The notes: generated from the letters alone by a model not told the origin. DNA of 64,000 nt from Terriglobus tenax (GCF_025685395.1 NZ_JAGSYA010000003.1:1270313-1334312); one strand, 5' to 3'; numbered from the stretch's first letter, positions 28,201 to 37,506 are shown. Numbers and translations: made by a program.

Positions 28201-28480
28201 GAAGCGAAACTCCTAACGTTGTCTATGTTTTTGTCGGGTAATGTTCCAGTCGGTGTGCGGCCATCGTAGACGGAAGTTTGCCGGTGAACAAATACTTTCT
28301 ATCGGCGTGATAAGCGGCTCAGAATCATATCTTTGTAGCCACAAAAATCTAATCATGCCCAGCAAGGAAGTGGATTGCAGACCTGTGTTTAGGCATGCAG
28401 AATGAGTCATTTCACTTTTCGTCAGGTTGATCGATTAAATCGAATACAGCGTATCTTCACCGCAACGTATGCTGGGCGAA

Positions 28481-30346
28481 ATGAAGATCGTATCTTTCGC
28501 CGTTCTGGCAGCTTCCACGCTGCTCTCTGCCGTCGTGTCTTTTGCGCAGCTGAGTCCTGCCGCGCCCAGTGCCGCGAATGATCCGGTCCATCCGCAGGGA
28601 ACGAACCTTGGCATCTATGCGTTTTCGGCGCGCTGCGCCTCCTGCCACGACTCTCACAAGGCCGGTGTGCCGGACCGCTATGAGCTGAATCGCTTCACGG
28701 CGGAGGACATTTTCAAAAGTGTCACCGATGGATCGATGAAGCAGTATGCGCAGGACCTTACCGATATTCAGAAGCGTGTGATGGCGGTGTATGTTGCGGG
28801 GCGTCCGTTCGGGTCCTCTCCCGCAGGCGATGCAGGCAACATGGCGAACCGTTGCAAGGCGACGGTACCTAAAGCTGCATCGCGGGAAGGAGACTGGAAC
28901 GGCTGGGGCATCAGCCTGGACAATGCTCGCTTCCAGCAGACGACTTCCATTACGGCAGAGAATGTTGCAAAGCTGAAACTGAAGTGGGCCTTTGGATTTC
29001 CGAATGGTAACTCGGCCTACGCGCAGCCAACAGTGGTGCATGGCCGTATCTTTGTTGGTGCTGATACGGGTTACGTATATGCGCTCGACGCAGACAGCGG
29101 ATGCATCTACTGGTCCTTCCGCGCCAACGCCGGCGTGCGTACGGCTGTCTCAGTCGGAGATGGCAAGGAAAGTCGTGCGAAGCAGGTTGCGTACTTCGGC
29201 GATATCAAGGGGAATGTCTATGCCGTGGATGCAGGTACCGGCAGGAAGCTCTGGATGGTCCGCGCGGACACGCATCCGCTGACGCGTATCACGGGCGCTC
29301 CAGTTTTATACAAGGGCACTCTCTTTGTTCCCATTGCATCGCTGGAAGAGTCAGGCGGCGGCAATGCGAACTATCCGTGCTGCACCTTCCGTGGCTCCGT
29401 TGCTGCGTACCAGGCTGCCAGTGGCAAGCTGCTGTGGAAGACTCATACGATCGCCGAGGAACCTCATCCGGTGAAGAAGACCTCCATCGGCACGCAGCTC
29501 TGGGCTCCCGCAGGAGCAGGGCTATGGTCTTCTCCAACGATCGACGTGAAACGAGGCGCGCTCTATGTCGCGACGGGTAATGGTTACACTGAGCCGGCAG
29601 CTCCGGAGACGGACGCCATCATGGCTTTCGAGATGAAGACCGGCAAGCGGCTGTGGTCGCGGCAGATGCTGGCGAATGACCACTATGTTCGCGACTGCCC
29701 TGGCAAATACCGTCCGAATGTGACGTTATCCCAGAAATCGGAGACCTGCCCGGACACGCTTGGCCCGGATGTGGACTTCGGCAACTCGCCCATCCTGCGG
29801 GATCTGTCAGACGGTCGCTCGTTGATTGTCATCGGGCAGAAAGATGGCAATGCGTGGGCGCTTGATCCGGACAAGCAAGGGGAGCTTGTCTGGAACAGGC
29901 AACTGACCGCCAGCTTTGAGAATGGCGGTGGCGGCATGCAGTGGGGCTCGGCCGCGGACAAGAAGTCTGTCTACTTCCCGGTGACGCGTGGCGGAGCAAA
30001 GTTTGGTATGGCCGCCGTGAAGCTGGCAACCGGGGAGGTAGAGTGGCGTGCGAATCCTCCGCTCGGCGCACAGGCTCCGGCAACGGTGATTCCGGGGGTA
30101 GTTTTCTCAGCAGCGTCCGCGGGTGTGCTACACGCCTATGCGACAGCCGATGGAAGGTCCCTGTGGAGCTTCAACACCAGTCAGAGCTTTGAGACGGTCA
30201 ACCAGGTAGAGGCCAAGGGAGGCGGCATGGGTGGAGCTTCCGGCCCTGTGATCGTGGGCGGAATGCTCTTCGTCACTTCGGGGTCGTCCGACTTGTTCGG
30301 AGGTCCGCAGCGCGGTAACGTCCTGCTGGCGTTTGGTCTGGAATAA
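28481..30346 (+). CDS. Secreted PQQ-type beta-propeller enzyme with haem c (polyvinyl-alcohol-dehydrogenase-like)
   Basis: 621 residues. Signal peptide to about VSFAQ, then a short cytochrome c domain with the CASCH haem-binding motif near residue 52, then a propeller with repeats such as YALDADSGCIYWSF, YAVDAGTGRKLWMV and ATGEVEWRA. A vicinal Cys pair (NYPCCTFRG) resembles the adjacent cysteines found in quinoprotein alcohol dehydrogenases. This order, haem domain first, matches polyvinyl-alcohol dehydrogenase relatives, so periplasmic oxidation of an alcohol is likely. ATG 28481 follows GGGCGA; ATG 28469 is a four-residue longer alternative. Confidence 0.85.
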   Translation: MKIVSFAVLAASTLLSAVVSFAQLSPAAPSAANDPVHPQGTNLGIYAFSARCASCHDSHKAGVPDRYELNRFTAEDIFKSVTDGSMKQYAQDLTDIQKRVMAVYVAGRPFGSSPAGDAGNMANRCKATVPKAASREGDWNGWGISLDNARFQQTTSITAENVAKLKLKWAFGFPNGNSAYAQPTVVHGRIFVGADTGYVYALDADSGCIYWSFRANAGVRTAVSVGDGKESRAKQVAYFGDIKGNVYAVDAGTGRKLWMVRADTHPLTRITGAPVLYKGTLFVPIASLEESGGGNANYPCCTFRGSVAAYQAASGKLLWKTHTIAEEPHPVKKTSIGTQLWAPAGAGLWSSPTIDVKRGALYVATGNGYTEPAAPETDAIMAFEMKTGKRLWSRQMLANDHYVRDCPGKYRPNVTLSQKSETCPDTLGPDVDFGNSPILRDLSDGRSLIVIGQKDGNAWALDPDKQGELVWNRQLTASFENGGGGMQWGSAADKKSVYFPVTRGGAKFGMAAVKLATGEVEWRANPPLGAQAPATVIPGVVFSAASAGVLHAYATADGRSLWSFNTSQSFETVNQVEAKGGGMGGASGPVIVGGMLFVTSGSSDLFGGPQRGNVLLAFGLE

Positions 30347-30358
30347 GGAAGGGAAGAG

Positions 30359-30778
30359 CTAGCGGGAGTTGCAGCCGCGTTCGTACACGCGCGGCTTGCG
30401 CCACTCTTCGTCCGTTGCCAGAAGCACGCACTCCTGGCCGCTCTCGGTATCGACGCGGTAGGTGATGTTGCCCTGGCGGTAGACCTGGTATTTCCCTGAC
30501 CCCGCGAAACGGCTCCCGTTAACCGCATTGGGCTGCTGCGAATCCATCGCCGGGGCCGAAGGTTGAATCACGATCGGCTGAGTGGAAGGCGAAGGGGCAG
30601 CGGAAGCCGTACTGGAGGGCGTATCGCTGGAGGTAGTGGCGGACCGGGAGGCTGCATCATCTGCAGAGGTGATTTCGCCGTTCGACATGGAATGCGATTT
30701 ACGCCAGTTCATATAGCTGGCATAGCCAAACCAAAGAACGACCAGCACAACCGCAGCAGCGAGAATTTTCCGGGCCAT
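30359..30778 (-). CDS. Small single-pass membrane protein of unknown function
   Basis: 139 residues: one N-terminal helix (ILAAAVVLVVLWFGYASYMNW), a Ser/Thr/Pro-rich disordered linker (about 35-75), and a short C-terminal domain (KYQVYRQGNITYRVDTESGQ, two Cys: one after this segment and one near the end). The helix may be an anchor or uncleaved signal. It converges with the PQQ enzyme gene, leaving only 12 bases. I do not recognise a family. Confidence 0.75.
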   Translation of the reverse strand: MARKILAAAVVLVVLWFGYASYMNWRKSHSMSNGEITSADDAASRSATTSSDTPSSTASAAPSPSTQPIVIQPSAPAMDSQQPNAVNGSRFAGSGKYQVYRQGNITYRVDTESGQECVLLATDEEWRKPRVYERGCNSR

Positions 30779-30902
30779 AGGGTATCTACCTTTTCATGAT
30801 GCCAGAGTATGGCTGTCCGTTGTCCATTTTTGTGAACTAAATTGAGTGCAACGATGGTGCTATGTGGACGGTGTGAAAACCCCGAAAGCGGAAAAATGGG
30901 CG

Positions 30903-30908
30903 TAAAAT
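30903..30908 (+). promoter_or_regulatory. -10-like box six bases before the glycosyltransferase start
   Basis: TAAAAT ends six bases before GTG 30915, and there is no Shine-Dalgarno sequence. Transcription would begin at or beside the start codon, giving a leaderless message. No clear -35 box. Confidence 0.45.
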
Positions 30909-30914
30909 GAAGAT

Positions 30915-31892
30915 GTGCCTAAGTATTCCGTCGTCGTGCCGTTTCATAATGAGGAAGAGAGCGTCACTGCGCTTTATGACCGCCTGAAGGCGGTGATGGA
31001 GCAGACGGGTGAGAGCTTCGAGCTTGTCTTCGTGGATGATGGTTCGCGTGACCGCACCTATCGTCTGCTGCGCGAGATCGCCGCGGTGGACAGCCGCGTG
31101 GTGATCGTGAAGCTGCGCCGCAACTTCGGGCAGACCTCCGCGCTGGCGGCCGGCTTCGATCATTCGCAGGGCGACTTCATTCTGTCGATGGATGGCGATC
31201 TGCAGCACGACCCCTCGGAGATTCCGCTCTTCCTGGCCAAGCTGGAAGAAGGGTACGACGTTGTCAGCGGCTGGCGCGCCCGCCGTCTGGACAACATGAT
31301 GATGCGGCAGATTCCGTCGCGCATCGCCAACTGGGCCATGGCGCGGCTCAGTGGTGTGGAGATTCATGACTTCGGCACCACCTTCAAGGCCTATCGCCGC
31401 GAACTGATCCAGTCCATCCCGCTCTACGGCGAGATGCACCGCTTCATCCCCGCGCTGGCCAGCTGGTATGGCGCCAGCATCTGCGAGCTTCCTATCAAGA
31501 TCAGCAACCGCGAGCATGGTAAGAGCCACTACGGCATCTCGCGGACGATCCGTGTCTTCTTTGACCTGCTGACCATCCGCTTCCTGCTGAAGTACATGAC
31601 GCGTCCGCTGCACTTCTTCGGAAGGATCGGCCTGCTGGGATTTGTGACTGGCGGAGCCATCACGCTGTGGCTGCTGGCGTTGAAGGTCTTCCTGCACCAG
31701 CACGTCATGACGGCGCATGGACCTGCCATGGCCTTCGCCGGAGTTCTGGTCCTGGCTGGTATTCAGATGATCGGGATTGGCCTTCTGGGTGAGTTGCAGG
31801 TACGTCACTTCCACTCCACGCAGCATCGCGCTCCGTATGCGGTCGACCAGGTTATTCGTTCGCGGTCGTCGGAAGAGTCTCTGATGCAGTAG
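30915..31892 (+). CDS. Membrane-anchored family 2 glycosyltransferase (dolichol-phosphate-mannose-synthase/GtrB-like)
   Basis: 325 residues. GT-A domain (1-215) with VVVPFHNEEESV, VDDGSRDRTY and the metal-binding LSMDGDLQHDPSEIP; then two membrane helices (about 238-260 and 275-297). Such enzymes move a sugar from a nucleotide donor to a lipid phosphate at the inner face of the membrane for envelope polysaccharides. Start is GTG 30915 (protein MPKYSVV). The last 41 bases overlap the convergent fliN gene. Confidence 0.9.
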   Translation: MPKYSVVVPFHNEEESVTALYDRLKAVMEQTGESFELVFVDDGSRDRTYRLLREIAAVDSRVVIVKLRRNFGQTSALAAGFDHSQGDFILSMDGDLQHDPSEIPLFLAKLEEGYDVVSGWRARRLDNMMMRQIPSRIANWAMARLSGVEIHDFGTTFKAYRRELIQSIPLYGEMHRFIPALASWYGASICELPIKISNREHGKSHYGISRTIRVFFDLLTIRFLLKYMTRPLHFFGRIGLLGFVTGGAITLWLLALKVFLHQHVMTAHGPAMAFAGVLVLAGIQMIGIGLLGELQVRHFHSTQHRAPYAVDQVIRSRSSEESLMQ

Positions 31893-32109
31893 TGGTCAGG
31901 ATGCGGACGGCATAATTGCCGTCCACAGCCACCACCTCTCCGCGTGCTACTTCTTTTCCTCCGGCCAGGATGCGGACAGGTTCTTCCAGCATCCGGTCCA
32001 ACGGAAAGACATCTCCCTGGGTTAGTTCCAACACCTCGCCCAGGGGCATGACGCGCGTTCCGAAGCAGAGCGTCATGGGCAGTCGCAGATCGTGAAAGCG
32101 ATCGTTCAC
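31852..32109 (-). CDS. fliN: FliN-like flagellar motor switch protein (SpoA domain)
   Basis: 85 residues, essentially one SpoA domain (residues 8-75, with MPLGEVLELTQGDVFPLDRM and GEVVAVDGNYAVRI), which matches the C-terminal domain of FliN closely. GTG 32109 overlaps the upstream SpoA gene in a GTGA junction, so the two are translationally coupled. FliN forms the bottom of the C-ring that reverses the flagellar motor. No other flagellar genes except the fliM-like gene are in the window. Confidence 0.8.
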   Translation of the reverse strand: MNDRFHDLRLPMTLCFGTRVMPLGEVLELTQGDVFPLDRMLEEPVRILAGGKEVARGEVVAVDGNYAVRILTTTASETLPTTANE

Positions 32110-32447
32110 GGCTGAACTCCCATCTGGAAACCGGAGATCCGGACGCCCAGCTGGTCGCCCGCGCGTTCGAAGTCCACCATCGCCAGAAACAATTCGCCAG
32201 CCACCAGGGGAACATCCTGGTTCGTCGGGAAGTTGCTGACCAGCACCTGCCCGGGTGCAAGCTGCATCAGCTCTCCCAGGGAAATGCTGGGGAGCGGGAT
32301 CGAGACCGCGAGTGGTACCGGCAGTTGCGCCAGGTAGCTCCACTCTTCCGGAGCCGGATTCTGCTCTGCGGCAACCTCAGGTTCGGGCGTTGCCGTATGT
32401 CCGGTCTCGATGACGTTCTCCATGCCGCTGGTAAGTGCAAGCCGCAT
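32106..32447 (-). CDS. Divergent SpoA-domain (FliN-like) protein
   Basis: 113 residues. After a charged, Pro/Glu-rich N-terminal tail (about 1-34) comes one SpoA-type domain (PSISLGELMQLAPGQVLVSN, then GELFLAMVDFERAGDQLGVR). It is less like canonical FliN than its downstream neighbour. GGGAG lies eight bases before ATG 32447. First gene of the pair, divergent from the fliM-like gene with a 93-base gap. It could be a second switch subunit or one half of a split SpoA heterodimer. Confidence 0.7.
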   Translation of the reverse strand: MRLALTSGMENVIETGHTATPEPEVAAEQNPAPEEWSYLAQLPVPLAVSIPLPSISLGELMQLAPGQVLVSNFPTNQDVPLVAGELFLAMVDFERAGDQLGVRISGFQMGVQP

Positions 32448-32540
32448 GCCACATTCTCCCGTTCAGCATTAGTGTGCCTTCATGGGAGATCTCTCAGCAT
32501 TCGCTCGCCCGGCTGGCACGCTATGTGTATCGGCAACAGC

Positions 32541-33428
32541 ATGGAAACGATGAATGCAGCCGTCACGCCGTTGAACCTGGCTACCCGAAAATCCATTACC
32601 AAAGCGCAGACGCAGGCGCTGCACGAGCTGAACCAGGCCTTTTCGCGCACCTTCAGCCTCAGCCTGTCCGCCTGGCTGGGGTCGAATGTGCAGATCGTCA
32701 TGACTGGTGCGCAAAGGGTGATCTTTACTTCCATGCTGGAGACCTGTGATGTGGAAAGCACCTACTTTTCGCTTTGCCACTTTTCACCGGTGGAGGGAAA
32801 CAGCATTATCTCGATGGAGATGAAGCTGATCGCTCCCGTCATACACCTGGGCCTGGGCGGAACGGAGTTGACGGAAGAGGTGGAGGCTCCACGGGAGCTG
32901 ACCGATATCGATGTCGCCATTATGGACACACTGATGACCCGTCTGTGCGGCGAGTTGAATCACCTGTGGGCACAGTGCGGCCTGCGATGCGAGTATGGCC
33001 AGCGCATTCTGCCGGCCACCCTTGGGCGGCTTTTCCCACGCATGGAAGACATGCTGTGCCTGACCTACCAGATGCACATAGGCAACATGAAAGGCACCCT
33101 GCAGATTGCTCTGGGTACGGCGGTCAGCGATATGGTGCTGCGCGAACTGGTGCGGCAGGACAGCAAGCGCGTCCAAAGCCCGGCGACCCGCGAAACGCTG
33201 CGCACCCGGCTTTCAGGGATGAGCGTGGAAGGCACGCTGGAGACAATGCCGTTCAAGATTTCAGCTGATGAAGTGCTTGCCCTGGAGCCGGGTGCGATTG
33301 TCCGCACCGGACTTTCGGAGGGAACGGACTTCCTGTTGTCGCTCTCCGGCCAGAAGGTGTGGCAGGCTGGCGCCATCGCCCTGGGAGAGCGGCGAGGCGC
33401 GCAGCTTATCGAGCGGCGGAGCGAATGA
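32541..33428 (+). CDS. FliM-like motor switch protein lacking the N-terminal CheY-binding segment
   Basis: 295 residues. The beginning (RKSITKAQTQALHELNQAFS) aligns with the FliM middle-domain start that normally follows about 45 residues; SLSAWLGSNVQIVMTG and the C-terminal SpoA domain (SVEGTLETMPFKISADEVLA) are present. The usual EIDALL-type motif that binds phospho-CheY is not present, and the frame further upstream does not encode one. Start ATG 32541 has no clear ribosome-binding site; ATG 32523 is possible. The 3' end overlaps the convergent propeller gene by 23 bases. Confidence 0.75.
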   Translation: METMNAAVTPLNLATRKSITKAQTQALHELNQAFSRTFSLSLSAWLGSNVQIVMTGAQRVIFTSMLETCDVESTYFSLCHFSPVEGNSIISMEMKLIAPVIHLGLGGTELTEEVEAPRELTDIDVAIMDTLMTRLCGELNHLWAQCGLRCEYGQRILPATLGRLFPRMEDMLCLTYQMHIGNMKGTLQIALGTAVSDMVLRELVRQDSKRVQSPATRETLRTRLSGMSVEGTLETMPFKISADEVLALEPGAIVRTGLSEGTDFLLSLSGQKVWQAGAIALGERRGAQLIERRSE

Positions 33429-35556
33429 CAGTCTTCGCCGTTGCCGCGTTCTCAAACCGGTCATAGACCCGCACGGCCAGCGTGTGCTCGGCGGCAGGAC
33501 CGCTGAGCGGCAGCGTGAAATCGTAACGTTCGGTGGGGGAGTCAGACAGCTTCCCGGCAGGCTCCAGGTACTGCCAGGGGCCGGCATCGAGGGAGTATTC
33601 GGCGTGGGCAATGGCCGAGCTGGCATCGGTAGCCTCCAGCGTTGCGTGGATCTGTCCGTTGAGCAGTACAGCCGTCAGCGTGCCGGGGACGGGAGGTGTG
33701 GTGTCCACCTCAAAGCGTGCGCTGACGCGATCGCCGGACAGCGTTTCCCCGGAGTTGTGGCTGGGAGCGTCAGAAGCGACAACGCGCAGGGTGTAGCCTC
33801 CGTCAGGTAGCTGCGAGGTATCCCAGGAATAGTACTTCTCGCTCACCTTATCCTTCAGCAGACGCCAGGCGGTCTCGGTGTCTCCACGGTAGTAGAGGGT
33901 GTAGGTCAGCTCGTCGCCGTTGTCGTCGTGCGCGGCCCAGCGGGCGGTGATGGAGTCTTTGTCTTTCTGCGCCGTCAGCGGGGGATAGGGGTCCTGCTGC
34001 ATCACAAAGCCGGGGTTGGAACTGGCGCGTGGAAAGGCCACCTGGACGGTTTGTCCCTGGTTCACGGGCGGGGGATTCATCTTTGCCCCGGGCTGCACCA
34101 CCACATCGTCCACTGCCGGGGCCAGGTTCTTCGGCAGGTAGTTCAGGGTGACGGAGTCGATGTTGCTTCCGGGCAGGAGCGCGGTCTTCCATTGCACGTA
34201 GCGTGCAGAGGTGGAGGAGGCCGGTTTGCTGTTCGGAGTGACCTTTGCCCAGTCGGTCCAGTTGATCTCCGGGTTTTCGACGTTGCCGGAGCGGAGATAA
34301 AGCTCCGCGTCCTTTGAGCCGCGAAGCTCTGCACGGCCCCACTGCGAGAAGACGCCTGCGTCAAAGACATCGGAGATGTAGGTGCTGGTTGCGGCGGGTT
34401 TGTCCTGCATCCGGAATAAGCGGCCGGAGTTGCTGGTCGCAATATAGAGGCCGCTGGACGTGGGGGCGAAGGCCATGCCCTGTGCTGCGTCCAGGTGTGC
34501 GACGTCTGTAAAGACGCCAGGATTGGCAGGATCAATGGAATAGACGCGACCGCGGTTTCCGGTTGCCACCAGCAGCTTACCGTTGCGAACGGTAAGGGCA
34601 TAGACCACGTCTTCGCGGAAGGACTGCAGGCGCTGCGGAGTTCCGTCCGGAGCGATCTGGTAAATGTCGGAACCCTCGGGAATCAACGTGTTGGCGGAGG
34701 CGGCGTTGGCGGAGCCGGGAAGAATGGTGATGGAAACCGCCTGATTGCCCTGCACGGGAAGCGGCGGCAGGTTGGGGCTGCGCTTGTCGCCGACACCGGC
34801 GGCGTAAAGTGAACCATCGGGGCCAAGGGCCAGGGCGGTGATCTCGTGCCGCGGAGCGTCGTACAGCGCAAAGGGCTTTTCGCCCGGCTTGATGCGGTAG
34901 ATGACACCGGCTCCGTCAGACCCGGCGTAAAGGGTGCCGTCCGGACCGAGCAAAAGGCAGCGGATGTGCTGATCACCGGACTTGAGTACTAGTTCCGGCT
35001 TACCACCTGCCGGAATCCTGTAAATAGCGGCGGGAGCTCCGGTTGCGACATAGAGGTCGCCCTTGGGAGTGAGAGCGATATCCCATAGATACTTCGGCTT
35101 CTCGGGAAGTGTAGAGGGGTCAAGCACCACGGCGGATTTGCCGGGACCGTCAATCTGGTAGACCATGCCGCCGGGCGAGGTGGCGGCGTAGAGTTTGCCG
35201 CCGGGCGAGGTGCGAATGGCCTGAACTGCCATCTCCTTGGTTTCAAAGAGCTTGGTCGCTTTGCCCTGCGGGTCGACCTTCAGGATGGCGGCGGTTCCGC
35301 CGGAGATCGCCCCACTGCCCAGGTAAGCGTTCCCCGCATCGTCGGTTACCGCGGACCACAGATAGTTGCCGTCGCTGGTATAGAGCAGGGTGGTGGCGGG
35401 CGCGGGCTGCAGATGGCCGTCCGAGCGGATGGCAATGCCGCTGGGCTTGCCCTTCTCAAACTCGTCGTAACGGGACTGGGTCCACTGGCGCGTTCCCTGG
35501 GCGGAGACAGCGGTGGCAGCGAGGATGGGCAGAAGAGCGAGGGTCGTCAGCTTCAT
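33406..35556 (-). CDS. Secreted beta-propeller protein with C-terminal Ig/FN3-like domains
   Basis: 716 residues, signal peptide to about VSAQ (residue 20). The first 400 residues form NHL/SBBP-like propeller blades (TPKGDLYVATGAPAAIYRI, GPDGTLYAGSDGAGVIYRI). Later parts resemble fibronectin-III or Ig-like sandwiches (DELTYTLYYRGDTETAW; DGGYTLRVVASDAPSH). No catalytic motif is recognised, so a binding or scaffold role outside the cell is likely. It starts directly at the stop of the S55 peptidase gene (TAAATG), so both are read from one transcript. Confidence 0.75.
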   Translation of the reverse strand: MKLTTLALLPILAATAVSAQGTRQWTQSRYDEFEKGKPSGIAIRSDGHLQPAPATTLLYTSDGNYLWSAVTDDAGNAYLGSGAISGGTAAILKVDPQGKATKLFETKEMAVQAIRTSPGGKLYAATSPGGMVYQIDGPGKSAVVLDPSTLPEKPKYLWDIALTPKGDLYVATGAPAAIYRIPAGGKPELVLKSGDQHIRCLLLGPDGTLYAGSDGAGVIYRIKPGEKPFALYDAPRHEITALALGPDGSLYAAGVGDKRSPNLPPLPVQGNQAVSITILPGSANAASANTLIPEGSDIYQIAPDGTPQRLQSFREDVVYALTVRNGKLLVATGNRGRVYSIDPANPGVFTDVAHLDAAQGMAFAPTSSGLYIATSNSGRLFRMQDKPAATSTYISDVFDAGVFSQWGRAELRGSKDAELYLRSGNVENPEINWTDWAKVTPNSKPASSTSARYVQWKTALLPGSNIDSVTLNYLPKNLAPAVDDVVVQPGAKMNPPPVNQGQTVQVAFPRASSNPGFVMQQDPYPPLTAQKDKDSITARWAAHDDNGDELTYTLYYRGDTETAWRLLKDKVSEKYYSWDTSQLPDGGYTLRVVASDAPSHNSGETLSGDRVSARFEVDTTPPVPGTLTAVLLNGQIHATLEATDASSAIAHAEYSLDAGPWQYLEPAGKLSDSPTERYDFTLPLSGPAAEHTLAVRVYDRFENAATAKTVIRSAAR

Positions 35557-37371
35557 TTAGCGAATGTTCAGGGTCAGGACCTGTGCGCCGGTCAGAGCGT
35601 TGTCAAGAGGGGCCGAACCAGCCTCGGTCAGGCTCTCACCATTCAGGTTCATACGGCGGGAGTCCTGCAGGGGCTGGTAAATATTGGCGACAGAGAGTGG
35701 AACCTGGGGCAGGGCCTGCGCATTTACGACGGCCTGTGCGGCATGGTCCAGTACGGTAACGTAGACGCGGTCATTGGCATGCCGCTGATTCAAAAGGGTG
35801 ATGGTGTCTCGCAAGGGCAGCGAGGTGGGAAGCTGCTGGGCCATCAGGCGATCGAGCGTGGCTCCGTCCGAGACCAGGATACGGACCGGGCCGGATGGAA
35901 GCGTTGAAGGCAGTTTGACCGGAATTCTGAGGATTTTTGCGGCGCTTTGGTACGGATTAACGGTCATTTCCACGCTTATTTCGTCTCCCGGAGAGGCTTC
36001 TACAACGCTTAAACGTGCCGATTCAAGCTGGGCGGTGCGTCGTCCGGGCAGGGTTTCCACCTTCAGATCGAGCGCGGTGATCTTCGGCTGCTCAGCCGGG
36101 GAGCCATAGATGGGCTGGAAACGATCGTTGACGGTGAGTGCGGCGATGACGGCGGCAGGGGCGAGATCCGTCTGGGCGGCGACGGTGGAGAAGGTGACGG
36201 CAGGGTATCCGGCGAGGCTGACCGTGCCCTCCAGACGATAGGAGAGCTCCGATGCGTAGGTGTTGGTGCCATGGATGGCCTGGTAGACGGAGGCCAGCAG
36301 CGCTTGCGGGGTGAGTTCGCGGTTGTTGAGCACGCGGAAGCGCATGGGTTTGGCGCCGTTGACGGCGACGGTGACGGGGATCATCTCGGCGGTCTGGCCA
36401 AACTGGCCGAGGATGGCGGAGGCGCGGTCCTGGGTGAACGCACCGACGGTCTCGGTCGTATTAATGATCTTGAAGGCGTTCAGCGGCGAAGCCAGTGTGG
36501 CCAGTACCTGCGCTTTGGTCATGGGCATGGAGACATTGCCGTACTGGGTAATGGGATGTCCGCAGGCCAGAAGCTGTTTCGGGTCGACGTAGGTGACGGT
36601 GCAGGTGCCTGCAATCGACAGGTCGCCATCAACCAGAACGGCGGAGACAGCCGAGCCTGGCACGATGGGCTCAGGCTGTTTCTCGTCTGGCGCCGAGGAG
36701 CCGATTCCGGCAACCGGATGCAGGCCGAGAGCGGTGAACCGGTCCTGGAAGAGAGCGATGGTGTCCTGCGAGAAGCCGGTGAAGACGAGGGAGGTCTCCA
36801 TGGGCGTTACCTCTGGGGAGGTGACGCGCATGGCTGGAGGGCTCGATGTCAGGAGGGCTAGTTGCGAGGCGGAGCTCTCCACTGCGGCGCTTTGCGCCTC
36901 CGGCCGGGATGACAAACTTTGGGAAGTGGTTGCGGGTGTTGCGGGGATGGCGGGTGGCGGGGAGTTGCGCACCTGCAGCATCTGTTCAATGGGGGTGATG
37001 CCGGCGATAGGTTCTTTGCTGAACTGGCCGATACGGTAGCTGAGTGCGCCGAGCAGCTTGCCGTCAATGTATACGGGCGAGCCGGACATGCCGGCGACGA
37101 CGCCGGTGTATTCGGGCTTGGCGCCGTGCAGGCGGGCGAGGATCATGTCCTGGCCGGGGCCGATGGCGTTGCGCAGCAGGCCGAGGATCTCAACGTCCAT
37201 GGGTTCGGGGTTGACGCCCTCAAAGACCGTCCACGCGGTGGCGTGCTGGCCACGGTGAACCTGGGCCAGGGGATAGAAGCTGGTGGTGGCTGGCGGGGCA
37301 ACAGGCGCAGACTGGCCGGACGCGGCGAGCGGCAGGGTAACCAGGGCGAAAGCAAGTGTGGCACGAAGCAT
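35557..37371 (-). CDS. Secreted S55 (SpoIVB-type) peptidase-domain protein
   Basis: 604 residues with a signal peptide (to about AASGQ, residue 20). The S55 serine motif is GMSGSPVYIDGKLLGALSY (Ser96) followed by EPIAGITPIEQML; a second conserved block, TYVDPKQLLACGHPITQYGN (His272), supplies the His. In Bacillus SpoIVB the His block precedes the Ser block; here the order is reversed, as in other non-sporulating members I know of. Residues about 150-176 are low-complexity and are encoded by a dispersed repeat (see 36870-36916). Start ATG 37371 has no Shine-Dalgarno; a TACACT box lies 13 bases upstream. Natural target unknown. Confidence 0.8.
   Translation of the reverse strand: MLRATLAFALVTLPLAASGQSAPVAPPATTSFYPLAQVHRGQHATAWTVFEGVNPEPMDVEILGLLRNAIGPGQDMILARLHGAKPEYTGVVAGMSGSPVYIDGKLLGALSYRIGQFSKEPIAGITPIEQMLQVRNSPPPAIPATPATTSQSLSSRPEAQSAAVESSASQLALLTSSPPAMRVTSPEVTPMETSLVFTGFSQDTIALFQDRFTALGLHPVAGIGSSAPDEKQPEPIVPGSAVSAVLVDGDLSIAGTCTVTYVDPKQLLACGHPITQYGNVSMPMTKAQVLATLASPLNAFKIINTTETVGAFTQDRASAILGQFGQTAEMIPVTVAVNGAKPMRFRVLNNRELTPQALLASVYQAIHGTNTYASELSYRLEGTVSLAGYPAVTFSTVAAQTDLAPAAVIAALTVNDRFQPIYGSPAEQPKITALDLKVETLPGRRTAQLESARLSVVEASPGDEISVEMTVNPYQSAAKILRIPVKLPSTLPSGPVRILVSDGATLDRLMAQQLPTSLPLRDTITLLNQRHANDRVYVTVLDHAAQAVVNAQALPQVPLSVANIYQPLQDSRRMNLNGESLTEAGSAPLDNALTGAQVLTLNIR
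36870..36916 (-). repeat. Dispersed GATGACA-type repeat copy inside the S55 coding sequence
   Basis: The segment carries the core TTTGCGCCTCCGGCCGGGA followed by TGACAA that also occurs near 49521-49542 and 57071-57093 in intergenic space. Here it is translated in frame on the minus strand as SSRPEAQSAAVES (residues 154-166) without breaking the gene. Confidence 0.75.
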
Positions 37372-37506
37372 CGGCTTGAGGAGAAGTGTACGGGATTCTG
37401 TGGGTAGTTTTTGCCCTTGTGAGCGAGGGAAGGTGTAATGTGCGGAGCGGGTCTGCGTCTTTATGGGCAAACAGCGGAGAAGTTCCCAGCCGCGAAAGGA
37501 GAGACG

